From Paenibacillus wynnii (lineage in GTDB: Bacteria; Bacillota; Bacilli; Paenibacillales; Paenibacillaceae), in the NCBI RefSeq assembly GCF_000757885.1, contig NZ_JQCR01000003.1:1798001-1862000 (forward strand): a DNA stretch of 64,000 bases. The letters are read 5' to 3'. A program made the position numbers and the translations under genes. This document shows, in pieces, positions 1 to 9,508 of the stretch. Position 1 is the first letter of the stretch. The number at the start of each line of letters is the position of its first letter. A model generated the notes under the pieces. The model saw nothing but the letters and a program-made list of their open reading frames with translations. It ran no database searches and had not been told where the DNA came from.

Positions 1-2
1 TA

Positions 3-638
3 TTGCTTTTCGCATCCAAAATTGTCCGATTGACCTATCTTCTACCTGTACTTGATTTAGGTTGGGGACGAGTCTGGGGTGCAGTATGGCCAATAGGAAT
101 AACTCAGTCCTTTGCTGAAACTATTGAATTTGCAATGATATGGACATTGGTAAAGCCTAAGAAAAAAGTGATGACGACGAGTCTTCTTGCTACCCTCAGT
201 GTCGGTATTTTTCTTGCATCACTTGATTGTCTAGCGATTTCAGTTCTTGGTGAAGACATTTTTCAGAGGAGTATATTTCCGGTTTACACACTTATACAAC
301 AGATAGGGGTCGGTGATGTTATTGAAAATGTCGACGTAATTGGAGTTTTGTACATTACAGTGAATGCTTTTTTTAAGATATCCCTGCATATAATGATGGC
401 GACTCTTGCTATTCAGCAATTGACATATATAAAAAATAGGAAGGTCATCCTATTTCCCGTGGTATTTACCGCAATATTTGTTGGATTAACGATGTCTACA
501 AGTATAGTTGAGCACATTTATGGTGTTGCGTTCAAAATTCTTTCACCTTATTTTTGGGTACCCTTGTTTTTGGTTTTACCCGGTATTTTGTTAATCGTAA
601 TATGGATAAAGAAAAGGATATTTAAAATAACTTCTTGA
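3..638 (+). CDS. GerB-type spore germination permease, C-terminal part (cut by window edge)
   Basis: This is the C-terminal 211 residues of a GerAB-like inner-membrane germinant receptor subunit, a family related to amino acid permeases that forms germinant receptors with GerA and GerC type proteins. The fragment shows about five or six hydrophobic helices, for example around residues 60-80, 110-135, 147-170 and 183-203, and ends in a short basic tail (WIKKRIFKITS). Family members are about 365 residues, so roughly 150 N-terminal residues lie outside the window; the first ttg here is internal, not a start. It faces the gerA-gerC pair on the other strand, so it probably belongs to an operon that begins to the left. 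The family call rests on recalled sequence character, not on a search. Confidence 0.75.
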   Translation: MLFASKIVRLTYLLPVLDLGWGRVWGAVWPIGITQSFAETIEFAMIWTLVKPKKKVMTTSLLATLSVGIFLASLDCLAISVLGEDIFQRSIFPVYTLIQQIGVGDVIENVDVIGVLYITVNAFFKISLHIMMATLAIQQLTYIKNRKVILFPVVFTAIFVGLTMSTSIVEHIYGVAFKILSPYFWVPLFLVLPGILLIVIWIKKRIFKITS

Positions 639-668
639 ACAACTTTTACAGTGGAAGGAAATTCATGA

Positions 669-800
669 ATGATTATATGGCCGTGGGCATCGAAAACCAT
701 GTTGGAAAATCCTTGGATTATGCAGTTATTTCTGATTTCATCAGCGATTGCTGGATCTATCATCACATGGATTAGAGGCAGGAATAAAAAAAGTGAATAG
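669..800 (+). CDS. Possible 43-residue single-span membrane protein following gerB
   Basis: An ATG 30 bases after the gerB stop opens a 43-codon frame with a GGAAGGAA ribosome binding site about 8 bases upstream. The product begins MIIWPWASKTML, has one hydrophobic stretch (about residues 17-34, LFLISSAIAGSII) and ends with a basic tail RGRNKKSE. The stop codon abuts the bidirectional terminator that follows. Small one- or two-span proteins are known companions of some GerA-type receptors, so a role with the upstream GerB is possible. This is an inference from position; I recognise no homologue, and a chance frame cannot be excluded. Confidence 0.4.
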   Translation: MIIWPWASKTMLENPWIMQLFLISSAIAGSIITWIRGRNKKSE

Positions 801-850
801 ACAAACCAATGCAGCTAGCCACAAAGAAGAGGCTAGCTGCATTGGTTTGT
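801..850. terminator. Bidirectional intrinsic terminator between gerB and gerC
   Basis: A perfect 20-bp inverted repeat (801-820 with 831-850, 10-base loop) is flanked by an A-rich stretch on the left and T-rich sequence on the right. It lies between the converging gerB side (+) and gerC (-) and can end transcripts from both. Confidence 0.9.
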
Positions 851-868
851 CTTTTCCATTTTAATGGT

Positions 869-2038
869 TCACTTATTTATTTCACTTTTTTTGAGATATA
901 AAGGCGCTCCAATGATTCCCGGGTCTGTGATAGTAAGGTCACTAGTAACAGCTGCTTCCACCATTGAAAACTTATTATCCCAATCTTTTTCCAGTGACTT
1001 CCACTGGCGGGGATATTTACGGTGGATCACATCCCCAAAACCAAAGATGTCAGCTTTATATTTTTTCTGTGCTTTTGAAATGATTTGTCGAATTTGTTCA
1101 TTCACCTGGTTTTGGAGGGCCGCTTGTACAGTATTAATATTCTTCGGTTGAAAAAGATCCAGATTTGGATCATTTTCTTTAATTACACCTTTGCCTTCTA
1201 GTTCTAGATTGATTTTGATTACATCCCCATACATTATCGGTTTGATCCTTCTTCTCATATTAGTTAAAGTTATGCTGACGTTCCCGGTAGTCCCCGGTAC
1301 TTTGATCTTTATATCCCAATTACTAATATCTCCTTTGATCCATTGCAGTCCGCTTGTTTCTTCATTATTCAAGTATCCTGACAGTTTTAAATCCTTGAGT
1401 ATCGCCGCACCAGATATTTGAAATCCTGGCTCGTTCTCACTTTTATTTGATAAGGATTTAATGGTTCCAACTATGGGCTCAATGCCTTCACTGGAAGAGG
1501 CCGTAATTAAATCTCGTATCAATATTTTGGGTACTTCCCCTACATTCACCATCATTTCCCGCATTCCTTCAGCAGGAGTACTCTCAAAGGGGTATCCCAT
1601 TTTGATAATATCCTGTCCTTCCCCTCCTTTTACTATCAATATAAAGGTCCGTATACGACTGCTTGGGTCACGACTTATTGAATCTAATATTTCACCAATG
1701 CCGTGTTCTGCCATGCGCTCGCCAATTATAATAATCCTTCGATGGGCCCTAAATATCTTGCGTGAAAGTTGTTTTTGAGCCTTTGCCAGAAGTTCCTGGA
1801 CATCCTCTCCAACAGCTGATACGATCACAAACTTTTGACCGGGTCCTTTAGCTTCCGAAGAGCCTGTTTGTGTGCTTGGGTTGGCAATTTGATAGGTACA
1901 TAACATCTTGCCATCTTCCAAAAGATCAAATGACGCCGCCATAACGATGGCAATATCATTTATTTCTGTACGATCCCAGCACCCTGTCAGCACAAGTGTA
2001 AGCAAAATTACGATACAACTAAAAGAGAGTCGTTTCAT
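869..2038 (-). CDS. Ger(x)C family spore germination lipoprotein
   Basis: This is the lipoprotein subunit of a GerA-type germinant receptor, anchored on the outer face of the spore inner membrane. The N-terminus is a lipoprotein signal peptide: basic MKR, a hydrophobic core, and the lipobox LTGC with the lipidated Cys at residue 20, followed by the family hallmark WDRTEIND. The 389-residue length is typical of Ger(x)C proteins, and the C-terminal half carries the usual mixed alpha/beta domain ending near residue 370. The gene starts 6 bases after the gerA stop, so A and C are one transcript in the order A-C. A B subunit is absent from this operon strand; the nearest is the converging gerB fragment. 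Confidence 0.9.
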   Translation of the reverse strand: MKRLSFSCIVILLTLVLTGCWDRTEINDIAIVMAASFDLLEDGKMLCTYQIANPSTQTGSSEAKGPGQKFVIVSAVGEDVQELLAKAQKQLSRKIFRAHRRIIIIGERMAEHGIGEILDSISRDPSSRIRTFILIVKGGEGQDIIKMGYPFESTPAEGMREMMVNVGEVPKILIRDLITASSSEGIEPIVGTIKSLSNKSENEPGFQISGAAILKDLKLSGYLNNEETSGLQWIKGDISNWDIKIKVPGTTGNVSITLTNMRRRIKPIMYGDVIKINLELEGKGVIKENDPNLDLFQPKNINTVQAALQNQVNEQIRQIISKAQKKYKADIFGFGDVIHRKYPRQWKSLEKDWDNKFSMVEAAVTSDLTITDPGIIGAPLYLKKSEINK

Positions 2039-2044
2039 ATTATG

Positions 2045-3556
2045 CTATCTATTTCCCCTCGATTTAGAGTTTGAATCTAAGGTTGATTTCAACTTCCACC
2101 ACGGAGCACGGCTAAATAAATCCTTCAAGCCTCGAATCCTCAGCGGAGCTACGGGTGTAAAATATGGGGTGCCGAACGAACTTAAACTTAAAATATGGAT
2201 GATAAGAACCAAAACACCAAGCATGACTCCATATAGTCCTAGAGTACCTCCAAGAAGGATCATAGGAAATCGAAGCATACGAATGGAAATTCCAAGATTG
2301 AAACGCGGAATCGTAAATGATGCAATTCCTGTAATAGCCACCACGATCACCATTGGTGCAGATACGAGCCCTGCCATTACAGCCGATTGCCCAATAACTA
2401 ATGCTCCGACTATACTGACAGCTGAACCTACATTCTTCGGCAATCGAATACCTGCTTCTCTCAACGCTTCAAACGATATCTCCATCAGCAAGGCTTCTGT
2501 CAAAAGCGGAAATGGACTCGATTCACGGGTAGTAGCAAAGCTTATTATTAGATGGGCAGGAATCATTTCATGATGAAACGTCATAATAGCCACGTAAATC
2601 GAAGGGAGGAACACTGCAATTAAAAGAAGTGTCAAACGTAGCCAACGAATAAGAACAATGCCTGGAAATCGTTCATAATAGTCATCAACTGAACTCATTC
2701 CTGTCCAGAATGTCAGGGGTACTATAAGTGCTACCGGGGTATTATCAACTAAGATACATACTTTTCCATCTAATAAACTCGAACTGACAACATCTGGCCT
2801 CTCGGTATTTTGTATTTGTGGAAAAGGAGTATATTTGGTATCTTCGATTAGACCTTCTATATAGCCTGATTCGATGATTTCATCGATTTGAATATGATTT
2901 AATCTTTGTTTTACTTCTTCTAAGAGTGAAGGTTTCACCCTGCCGTCAACATATGCAATAACTATATCGGTGCGCGATATTTTCCCGATAGTTAGGGATT
3001 CCATTTTTAGCTGCGGAGTGGTAAGTCTTCTACGTAACATGCTCATATTAATTGAAATGTTCTCGACAAATCCTTCTTTCGGTCCTCGAATGACTATTTC
3101 GTTAGAAGGTTCTTCAATGCTTCGATTCTTCCAGCCTTTAACGCTTACAAGCAAAGCCTCACATTCCCCATCAACCACAATGGCTACATTACCTGTCAAT
3201 ATTTTCTGAATGATATCCGAAATGTATTTTGTTTGTCCTGCCATGTTACCTTGAGTTAAAAATGTTCGTATTCGGGCTATGTTGTCCTCCTCTAGTGATA
3301 ATTCAATTTTAATGATCTGCTGTAAAACATTCTCTTCAAGATATTTGATGTCTATTAAATTGTCTACGTAAACCAAAACGGCATTTAATTCTCCATAAAT
3401 CCGAAAGGGATGGAAAACAATATCGGAACAATTCTCGAAAATGGTTTTGAATAGTTGCTGATTTTGATTCAAATCTGTGTGTAATGTTTCATTAGAACTA
3501 TCGGATATATGTACGTCCTTTGATAATCTCTCAGCTTCTGTTTTTCCCTTTGGCAT
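2045..3556 (-). CDS. GerA family spore germination protein
   Basis: GerA subunit of a germinant receptor, about 503 residues. The soluble N-terminal domain (to about residue 270) contains the conserved GNMAGQTKYISDIIQ region and a strand-rich segment ending in LLDGKVCILVDNTPVALIVP. The C-terminal half is an integral membrane domain with about four to five helices (IRWLRLTLLLIAVFLPSIYV, AVMAGLVSAPMVIVVAITGIA, MLGVLVLIIHI). The longest frame begins 11 codons earlier, but those codons encode CRRRRR from the AGGAGGAGAAGG ribosome binding site itself, so the ATG at 3556 (MPKGKTEAERLS) is the real start. It is followed after 6 bases by gerC. Such operons are transcribed in the forespore under SigG; I could not place a convincing SigG promoter. 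Confidence 0.9.
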   Translation of the reverse strand: MPKGKTEAERLSKDVHISDSSNETLHTDLNQNQQLFKTIFENCSDIVFHPFRIYGELNAVLVYVDNLIDIKYLEENVLQQIIKIELSLEEDNIARIRTFLTQGNMAGQTKYISDIIQKILTGNVAIVVDGECEALLVSVKGWKNRSIEEPSNEIVIRGPKEGFVENISINMSMLRRRLTTPQLKMESLTIGKISRTDIVIAYVDGRVKPSLLEEVKQRLNHIQIDEIIESGYIEGLIEDTKYTPFPQIQNTERPDVVSSSLLDGKVCILVDNTPVALIVPLTFWTGMSSVDDYYERFPGIVLIRWLRLTLLLIAVFLPSIYVAIMTFHHEMIPAHLIISFATTRESSPFPLLTEALLMEISFEALREAGIRLPKNVGSAVSIVGALVIGQSAVMAGLVSAPMVIVVAITGIASFTIPRFNLGISIRMLRFPMILLGGTLGLYGVMLGVLVLIIHILSLSSFGTPYFTPVAPLRIRGLKDLFSRAPWWKLKSTLDSNSKSRGNR

Positions 3557-3682
3557 CCTTCTCCTCCTCCGACACTTATTAATTGTCATACCTGTAATTG
3601 CAGCTTGTAAAACAGAGGATCGTTATTCTCCTTCGAATGGTGTTCTTATTTTTTGCTAATGTTTTTAAAATTATGTATAAAC

Positions 3683-3713
3683 AAAAAAAACCATCCCGCC
3701 TGAACCGGGATGG
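3683..3713 (-). terminator. Intrinsic terminator after the GNAT gene
   Basis: The stem is CCATCCCG paired with CGGGATGG around a short loop at 3691-3713. On the minus strand it is followed by a run of eight T, so it ends the purT-GNAT transcript just before the gerA promoter region. Confidence 0.85.
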
Positions 3714-3739
3714 GGATGATCATTAACGTATACGTTCTA

Positions 3740-4204
3740 CTATAACGCCTTGATGAAACGGTAACCTGCCTTTTCAAACCCGATATGACGGTAAAATGCA
3801 TGCGCCGGGGCTCTCTCTACTCGGTTTCCACTTCTTAGGAAAAGCTGACAGCAACCTTGCTGGCGTGCCCATTCTTCCGCTGAGGCTACAAGTCTTTTGC
3901 CGAGTCCATTTCCTCTTAGTTGCTCTGATACAATGAGTGCTGTTATCTCGGTAATACAGTCTTGTTGTTTGTAGTATGAACTTATTTGCCGCAGTCCGAT
4001 CATACCCACGACTTCGTTGTCCAGTTCGGCAACGAATGTACAATGGAGGGAATCATTCTCCATATCTTGCAATCTCTCTTTCATTACGCTAAGCGTTGTT
4101 GGATAGCCGAATTCACGCAAGAGTGCAGTAACTCTCTCCAGATCGTTCATGCCGCATTTGCGAATTTGCAGTACTGGTGCCGCAATACTACTGTTCATCC
4201 TCAT
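3740..4204 (-). CDS. GNAT family N-acetyltransferase
   Basis: A 154-residue acetyl-CoA-dependent acetyltransferase of the GNAT fold. Motif A, the acetyl-CoA pyrophosphate loop, is visible as LIVSEQLRGNGLGKRLVASAE (about residues 90-110), preceded by the strand CITEITAL and followed by LFLRSGNRVERAPAHAFYRHIGFEKAGY, the usual motif B region. The start overlaps the end of purT by 17 bases, which suggests translational coupling. The acceptor substrate cannot be read from the sequence. Confidence 0.85.
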   Translation of the reverse strand: MRMNSSIAAPVLQIRKCGMNDLERVTALLREFGYPTTLSVMKERLQDMENDSLHCTFVAELDNEVVGMIGLRQISSYYKQQDCITEITALIVSEQLRGNGLGKRLVASAEEWARQQGCCQLFLRSGNRVERAPAHAFYRHIGFEKAGYRFIKAL

Positions 4205-5378
4205 ATACCTCCACTTTTAGCATAGACGCTGCCTTCTTGGCTGTCGTCCTTGCGTTTTCCACATTTTCCGCTGCGCTTAACGTTATTGCCATCCGCCGAC
4301 CGGGACGAACTTCCGGCTTGCCGAACACCCGAACCTGAGTACGTGGAAGCGCAAGGGCCTCCTTCAGTCCAGTGACAGCAAAGGCTTGTCCATTCCCTAC
4401 CGCCTTAAGGGTAGCAGAGGCTCCCGGTGTCAATAAATTCACTGTCTGAACGGGAAATCCAAGTATTGATCTGACATGTAAGGCAAATTGTGATAAGTCC
4501 TGAGTCGCCATCGTCACCATACCGGTATCATGCGGCCTTGGTGATACTTCGCTGAACAACACTCCACGATTTGTTAAAAATAACTCCACACCAAAAATCC
4601 CCAGGCCACCAAGCTCATCCGTAATGGTTCTGGCAATAAACTGTGCTTCATCCAATTGACCGGGATTCATCTGATGAGGCTGCCAAGATTCAACATAATC
4701 CCCATCCTTCTGAATGTGGCCAATGGGCGGACAAAACACCGTTCCATCCACTGAACGTACGGTAAGAAGGGTGACCTCACTTTCGAAAGTAACAAACGCT
4801 TCTACGATGACACGTGTACCTTTGGCTCTTGCACCTTCCAGCGCAGTATTCCAGCAGTCTTCCGCATCCTCCGGCTTCCGGCATACACTTTGCCCTTTAC
4901 CAGATGAACTCATAATAGGCTTCACCACACAAGGTGTTCCGAGTTCTGTAATAGCTTGGTGCAGTTCTTCCAGACTATCCGCGAAACGGTACTCTGCAGT
5001 AGGCAGTCCAAGCTCTTCAGCAGCAAGCCGCCGAATCCCCTCCCTGTCCATCGTTAATCTGGTTGCACGGGCAGTCGGAATGACTAAGAAGCCCTCTTGT
5101 TCCAGTTCAACTAGTGCTTGGGTTGCAATCGCCTCGATCTCCGGTACGATCACATCAGGTTTTTCTAAACGTATGAGTGCCTTGAGACTTTCCGCATCCA
5201 GCATATCAATGACATGAGAACGATGGGCAACCCCCATCGCAGGTGCGTTGTTGTAACGATCTACGGCCACGGTCTCCACGCCAAGGCGTTGAGCTTCAAT
5301 AATGACCTCCTTACCCAATTCACCACTGCCAAGCAGCAGCAGCTTGCGGCTTTGAGCTGAAAAAGGAGCTCCCCACAT
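4188..5378 (-). CDS. purT: Formate-dependent phosphoribosylglycinamide formyltransferase (GAR transformylase 2)
   Basis: PurT makes formyl-GAR from GAR, formate and ATP, a folate-independent version of the third step of purine synthesis. The 396-residue protein is a full-length ATP-grasp enzyme: an N-terminal Rossmann-like domain (LLLLGSGELGKEVIIEAQRLG, residues 13-33), a central ATP-grasp domain (CVVKPIMSSSGKGQSV, then FGVELFLTNRGVLFSEVSPRPHDTGMVT near residues 258-290 with the metal-binding Glu), and the usual C-terminal beta domain. Upstream AAGAGG gives a modest ribosome binding site. The GNAT gene overlaps its 3' end. No other purine gene is nearby and no convincing PurR box was seen. 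Confidence 0.95.
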   Translation of the reverse strand: MWGAPFSAQSRKLLLLGSGELGKEVIIEAQRLGVETVAVDRYNNAPAMGVAHRSHVIDMLDAESLKALIRLEKPDVIVPEIEAIATQALVELEQEGFLVIPTARATRLTMDREGIRRLAAEELGLPTAEYRFADSLEELHQAITELGTPCVVKPIMSSSGKGQSVCRKPEDAEDCWNTALEGARAKGTRVIVEAFVTFESEVTLLTVRSVDGTVFCPPIGHIQKDGDYVESWQPHQMNPGQLDEAQFIARTITDELGGLGIFGVELFLTNRGVLFSEVSPRPHDTGMVTMATQDLSQFALHVRSILGFPVQTVNLLTPGASATLKAVGNGQAFAVTGLKEALALPRTQVRVFGKPEVRPGRRMAITLSAAENVENARTTAKKAASMLKVEVYEDEQ

Positions 5379-5525
5379 TGTCGATCTCGACCTCTTTCGG
5401 CAATTTCACTGTCATTCTTCCCTTTTCAGGAAAATACGACAGTTTCCTTGTAAATTTTCAGACTTCTTTATTTTCATCCATCATAGAGAAGAAAGCAAGT
5501 GTTCTTCGACATTTTCCTACAAACT

Positions 5526-8500
5526 TCACACAACTTTGTCCACCAGATCGTCGAAAGATTGTTCCAAATCTAATAAATCACGGACTAGTTGACTTAATCC
5601 CGCTGCTGAATCACCTCCTTCCCGGTCCAGCGACATGGCTAATTCCTGCTCGGACAATAAATTCCGAAGGTGGTCAGCAGAGTCCTGCAAGGCTTCTAAA
5701 ATGCAGCGTTCATAATGAGTAAGCAGCGCTCTTTCCAGTTGAACCGCAGCATTAGCAACAGCTTCCTTTAGCAGAGGTTCAACAGCAGATTTAATTTTAT
5801 CCCGTCCAGAGCCTTCAAAAAAATGCCGGGGTGATTTGAAATCATTCCATAGATTAGACCAATTCAGCGGTTGAAGCTGACATTCCACGCTCTTAGGGGG
5901 GGGCCAATGTTGATCTTCCTCCAAGAGGAACAAAGTCTCACTTTCAGAAAAGGCTAGTTCCTCTGCCGCAGAACCGACAGTTAGACGGACCAGCTGACGA
6001 CCTTTTGCTTCCAGACGCAGGGTGGTCGCCCAGAGCTCCTGCTCCAGCTCACGCTGGACTGTACGCCAAAGCTCCCGTCCGCAAGCTGCAAAGATGTCTT
6101 TCAGATTCCCGGCATCTTCTCGGAGCAATGATGGATGAAAAGACTCTTGAAAGTAACGACCAAATGAGAATCCAAGCCGTTGCCTTACATGATACAGCAG
6201 CTCCTCACCTTCACGGTGCAGGTCGCGGCGTGGCCGCTCCTCCGTCAATAACAGGGATAACCTTACTTCAGCTTGAGTGCGTCGTTTTACCTGTTGTTGA
6301 AACCCGGCTTCACGCACACTTTGTTCCTGGGAAGCCATCGCCTGCCATTCCTCAGCGCGGCGGCGGACGGAGAGGATACTGTCTCGTGCTGCTGCTAAGG
6401 AAAGCCCAGGCAGTTCTTCACCTGCAAAATGGGCCAGAGCCTCCTCAAAGGGTCCGAATCGGGAGGATTCATATACTTCATGATTGCCACATCTCTTGCC
6501 TTCCAGCGCTTGCAGGCTGGAAAGACTGTAGATACGCGGTGCAGTAAGTCCCCCTGCACGTAAATTGGCAGCCACATGATTCCTTACCTCTTCCAATTCT
6601 TCTTCGCTTGAGGCAAGGTCTGAGGCATTGATAATGAAGAACATTTTATCCAGTGCAAAGCTGTCTTTAATTCGCCCTAACTGTGCCAAGAGACTTCGAT
6701 CCGCTTTAGAAAAAGCATGATTGTAATAGGTCACAAAACAAATCGCATCCGCATCCTTCATGTATCCAAAGGTAACCCCCGTATGACGGGCATGGAGAGA
6801 ATCGGCTCCCGGCGTATCCACAAGGACAATACCGCTTTCCGTAAGCGGACTTGAATAATATAGATCGATACCCTGTACGAAGCAGGCCCGTGTCTCCTCT
6901 GCAACAAGCAAGCGGTATTCCTCTAAATCTACGGTACGGACTTTTCCTAAGCGATCTTTTGATTCTTCCCAGCCAGCGGCTGCTGCCCTTAGAAATCCGG
7001 CATGAGGCAGTACAGAAGGATGGATCCCCCTTAAGGGCAGGTTATCCAAGGCAGAAAACCATGTGTCATATCTAGGCTCACCAAGTTGCAGCACGTTAAA
7101 GGAATGGGTAATATCTCCCCAGAAATCCTCCATTGTCTTCATGGTCACAACCGCGGTAGCATGCCGGAAGTCCCCTTCCGGCGCCAAGATGCGGTTGACC
7201 GCGGCCGTGGCGGGGTGAGGAGACACGGGCAGCACTTCTTCGCCGAGTAGGGCGTTGGCGAAGGAGGATTTACCGGCGCTGAACGCTCCGAACAGCGCCA
7301 GAGTGAAGCGGCCGCCGGCGAGATCGCCCGCCCGCGCCGCGAGGCTGCGTGCCGCCGAGGCCATGGCCGGCTCCCGGCGCAGCCGTTCCGCCGCAGCCGC
7401 AAGCGTCGCCGCGGCTGCGGATAGCCGGCGGTGGCGATCGCCCGCCGGCGTTGGGGCCGCCGCAGGACTTGCGGCGGCGGGACCCGGCTGAGCCGCCGTG
7501 CGCAGCGGCGGCTCAGCCGCGGGCGGCGCTGCGCTGTGCGCGGTCGCCCGCGGGGTTGCCCTCACCTCCGGCAGGCTGCCGGGGGTGAGGGTCCGGCGCG
7601 GCGGCAGCAGCGCCGCAAGCTCAGCCGCGCGGGCGTCCGCCGCGCGGTCCAGGGCTGCGAGCGCGGCGCAGGCGCGCGACTGCTGCCCGAGCGCGAGCTC
7701 GCGGAGCGCCAGCGCAGCGCGGCGCTCTTCGATCAGAGGCGGTAGCTTCGCCAGCAGCTCATCTGCCAGCTCCAGCGCAGCACGGCGGTATTGAGCTTTA
7801 ATTTCTGTCGAAAGACTTCGGCAGAAATTAAGCAGCGCCTCGCCCGTACCGCTGGTTCCCGGCTTCACCGCGCCGGCCAACCATCCCGGTTGAATGACCG
7901 GAAGCTTAAGCTTCAGTGTTTGCTCCGTATCTTTATCCCAAAGTTCAAGAGTTTCGGCCCAAGTTCTTAAAAGAGCCGTTAAATGCCACTCCACTTGAGC
8001 ATTCACCTGACGGCTTAGTAAATCACTAAAAGCCGTCAATCGGCTGTTCTGTTCCTTTTCCTTCTTAGCGGAAGTGAACCATAGGCCTTGTCGAAAGCTC
8101 GGATTTAAACTTTCTATATATTGACCTGCAAGGTCTCGGACCTCCGCAGGATTGAGGTTGGCATTGCCAAGCAGATCATCTAGACCGGTACGAAGCTCTA
8201 GTCGGGACTTTGTCATTAGATTTTCCAGCAATTCGCGTTCTTCTTCTATAGAAGCCAGTTCACTGTTAATAACCCTTACATCAGCACCAGACAGCTCCGC
8301 AAAAAGTTCTTCTCTTTCCTCCCTCTGCTCTTCACGATAAGAAGTTAGTGCGGACTCTGCCGCGTGATGTATAGAACAAGACAAACTATATTGCAGCAGT
8401 TCATCCCGACGTTCCAAAAGATCTTTGATCAGCAATACTAGGCTATCCCAGTTATTTAGATTATGGTTTTCTACTTTTAGGGAAGTAAATAGAAGTCCTG

Positions 8501-9215
8501 CACAACGAATGCCCCATTGATTGAAAGCGTTTTCTAATTGGCGTTGATATTCCTTCAGCGATATTTCCTGTTCCCTATGCTTGTCGATCTGGTTAACTAT
8601 AAGGTAGAGCGGCTTGCCCCAATCACTAAGATTTTTGGCAAAAGCCAAGTTATTCTCCGATTGTACATGGTTATAGTCCATAACATAGAACACGACATCC
8701 GCTAGATGAAGTGCCGACCGGGTAGCACTCTGATGAGCATCATCTGTAGAATCAACTCCGGGAGTATCCATGAGAACTCCGTGCGATCCAAGCAGGGGAA
8801 CTTCTTCCCATACCTCAATGGCAGAGTAATCTCCTCCATTACGACAGTATTCACCAAGCTTCTCAGGGGTCGTCTCCCAGGCTTTAATGGCTACGTCATC
8901 ATTTGTACTACGGGGATAAATAAGAGCACGAGGATTCCCGGATCTAATCGATACAATATTTGCACTGGTCGGAATTGGACCTGAGGGAAGTACATGACTC
9001 TGGCATAAAGCATTAATCATGCTGGACTTTCCGGCTGAAAAGTGCCCACAGAAGGCTAATGTCAGCTCATCGGCCCGTTCTTTCCGGTGTAGTTCAGAAA
9101 ATATACGTACAGCCTCCGCATCTCCCCATTGCTCCATTAAGGTTTTAAGTAAGGGAAGTACGGAGTTAGTATTTATTTGTCTATTTTTATCGAACTTGGC
9201 CCGCTCTGCGCTCAT
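5526..9215 (-). CDS. dynA: Double dynamin-like GTPase (DynA/YpbR type)
   Basis: A 1229-residue protein with two complete bacterial dynamin units fused head to tail, as in B. subtilis DynA, which tethers and fuses membranes and protects against membrane damage. Unit 1 has P-loop GHFSAGKS (57-64), the switch Thr near 83, DTPG (150-153) and NQID (208-211). Unit 2 has P-loop GAFSAGKS near 643-650, DTPGADS near 800 and NASD near 861. Helical, charged stalk regions follow each GTPase. The junction (about residues 470-680) is Ala/Arg/Pro-rich and encoded by extremely GC-rich DNA (7180-7800), unlike the rest of the gene. An AGGTGGAG ribosome binding site supports the start. The gene appears to be a single transcription unit. 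Function is inferred from the family. Confidence 0.92.
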   Translation of the reverse strand: MSAERAKFDKNRQINTNSVLPLLKTLMEQWGDAEAVRIFSELHRKERADELTLAFCGHFSAGKSSMINALCQSHVLPSGPIPTSANIVSIRSGNPRALIYPRSTNDDVAIKAWETTPEKLGEYCRNGGDYSAIEVWEEVPLLGSHGVLMDTPGVDSTDDAHQSATRSALHLADVVFYVMDYNHVQSENNLAFAKNLSDWGKPLYLIVNQIDKHREQEISLKEYQRQLENAFNQWGIRCAGLLFTSLKVENHNLNNWDSLVLLIKDLLERRDELLQYSLSCSIHHAAESALTSYREEQREEREELFAELSGADVRVINSELASIEEERELLENLMTKSRLELRTGLDDLLGNANLNPAEVRDLAGQYIESLNPSFRQGLWFTSAKKEKEQNSRLTAFSDLLSRQVNAQVEWHLTALLRTWAETLELWDKDTEQTLKLKLPVIQPGWLAGAVKPGTSGTGEALLNFCRSLSTEIKAQYRRAALELADELLAKLPPLIEERRAALALRELALGQQSRACAALAALDRAADARAAELAALLPPRRTLTPGSLPEVRATPRATAHSAAPPAAEPPLRTAAQPGPAAASPAAAPTPAGDRHRRLSAAAATLAAAAERLRREPAMASAARSLAARAGDLAGGRFTLALFGAFSAGKSSFANALLGEEVLPVSPHPATAAVNRILAPEGDFRHATAVVTMKTMEDFWGDITHSFNVLQLGEPRYDTWFSALDNLPLRGIHPSVLPHAGFLRAAAAGWEESKDRLGKVRTVDLEEYRLLVAEETRACFVQGIDLYYSSPLTESGIVLVDTPGADSLHARHTGVTFGYMKDADAICFVTYYNHAFSKADRSLLAQLGRIKDSFALDKMFFIINASDLASSEEELEEVRNHVAANLRAGGLTAPRIYSLSSLQALEGKRCGNHEVYESSRFGPFEEALAHFAGEELPGLSLAAARDSILSVRRRAEEWQAMASQEQSVREAGFQQQVKRRTQAEVRLSLLLTEERPRRDLHREGEELLYHVRQRLGFSFGRYFQESFHPSLLREDAGNLKDIFAACGRELWRTVQRELEQELWATTLRLEAKGRQLVRLTVGSAAEELAFSESETLFLLEEDQHWPPPKSVECQLQPLNWSNLWNDFKSPRHFFEGSGRDKIKSAVEPLLKEAVANAAVQLERALLTHYERCILEALQDSADHLRNLLSEQELAMSLDREGGDSAAGLSQLVRDLLDLEQSFDDLVDKVV

Positions 9216-9508
9216 CGTCTCTCCACCTCTGCTAGTTCCTTAAGAAATCAGTAAGTTTCAATGACATTTTTACCGTTCAACACTTTTTAGAATAGAATAA
9301 TTCTATTTTAACACCAGTTTGCCACAAATCAAATACTACTGAACCGTTGTAACTTTCTTAGATAATAAAAAGGAACAGTCACATAAGTGTGTTTTCCATA
9401 AATGAGGCAGTCTAGTACAAAACGTAAAAAGACAGCAGAGCAACGATTTTCCCGTGTTTGTTTCAGATCCATTTTTCTACTAGGACACTGGACCTGTGAT
9501 AAATAAAG

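Noticed and set aside
548-766. Minus-strand 72-codon frame across the end of gerB
   Set aside because: Antisense to gerB, runs across the small plus-strand ORF, and has no ribosome binding site.
3600-3682. SigG promoter before gerA
   Set aside because: Several AT-rich candidates exist, but none combined a good -35 and -10 at the right spacing.
5379-5525. PurR-box search upstream of purT
   Set aside because: No pair of CGAA-type half sites with the right spacing could be seen.
7255-7794. Several long plus-strand frames opposite the dynA junction
   Set aside because: They arise from the GC-rich codons of dynA, give Ala/Arg/Pro-rich nonsense and have no ribosome binding sites.
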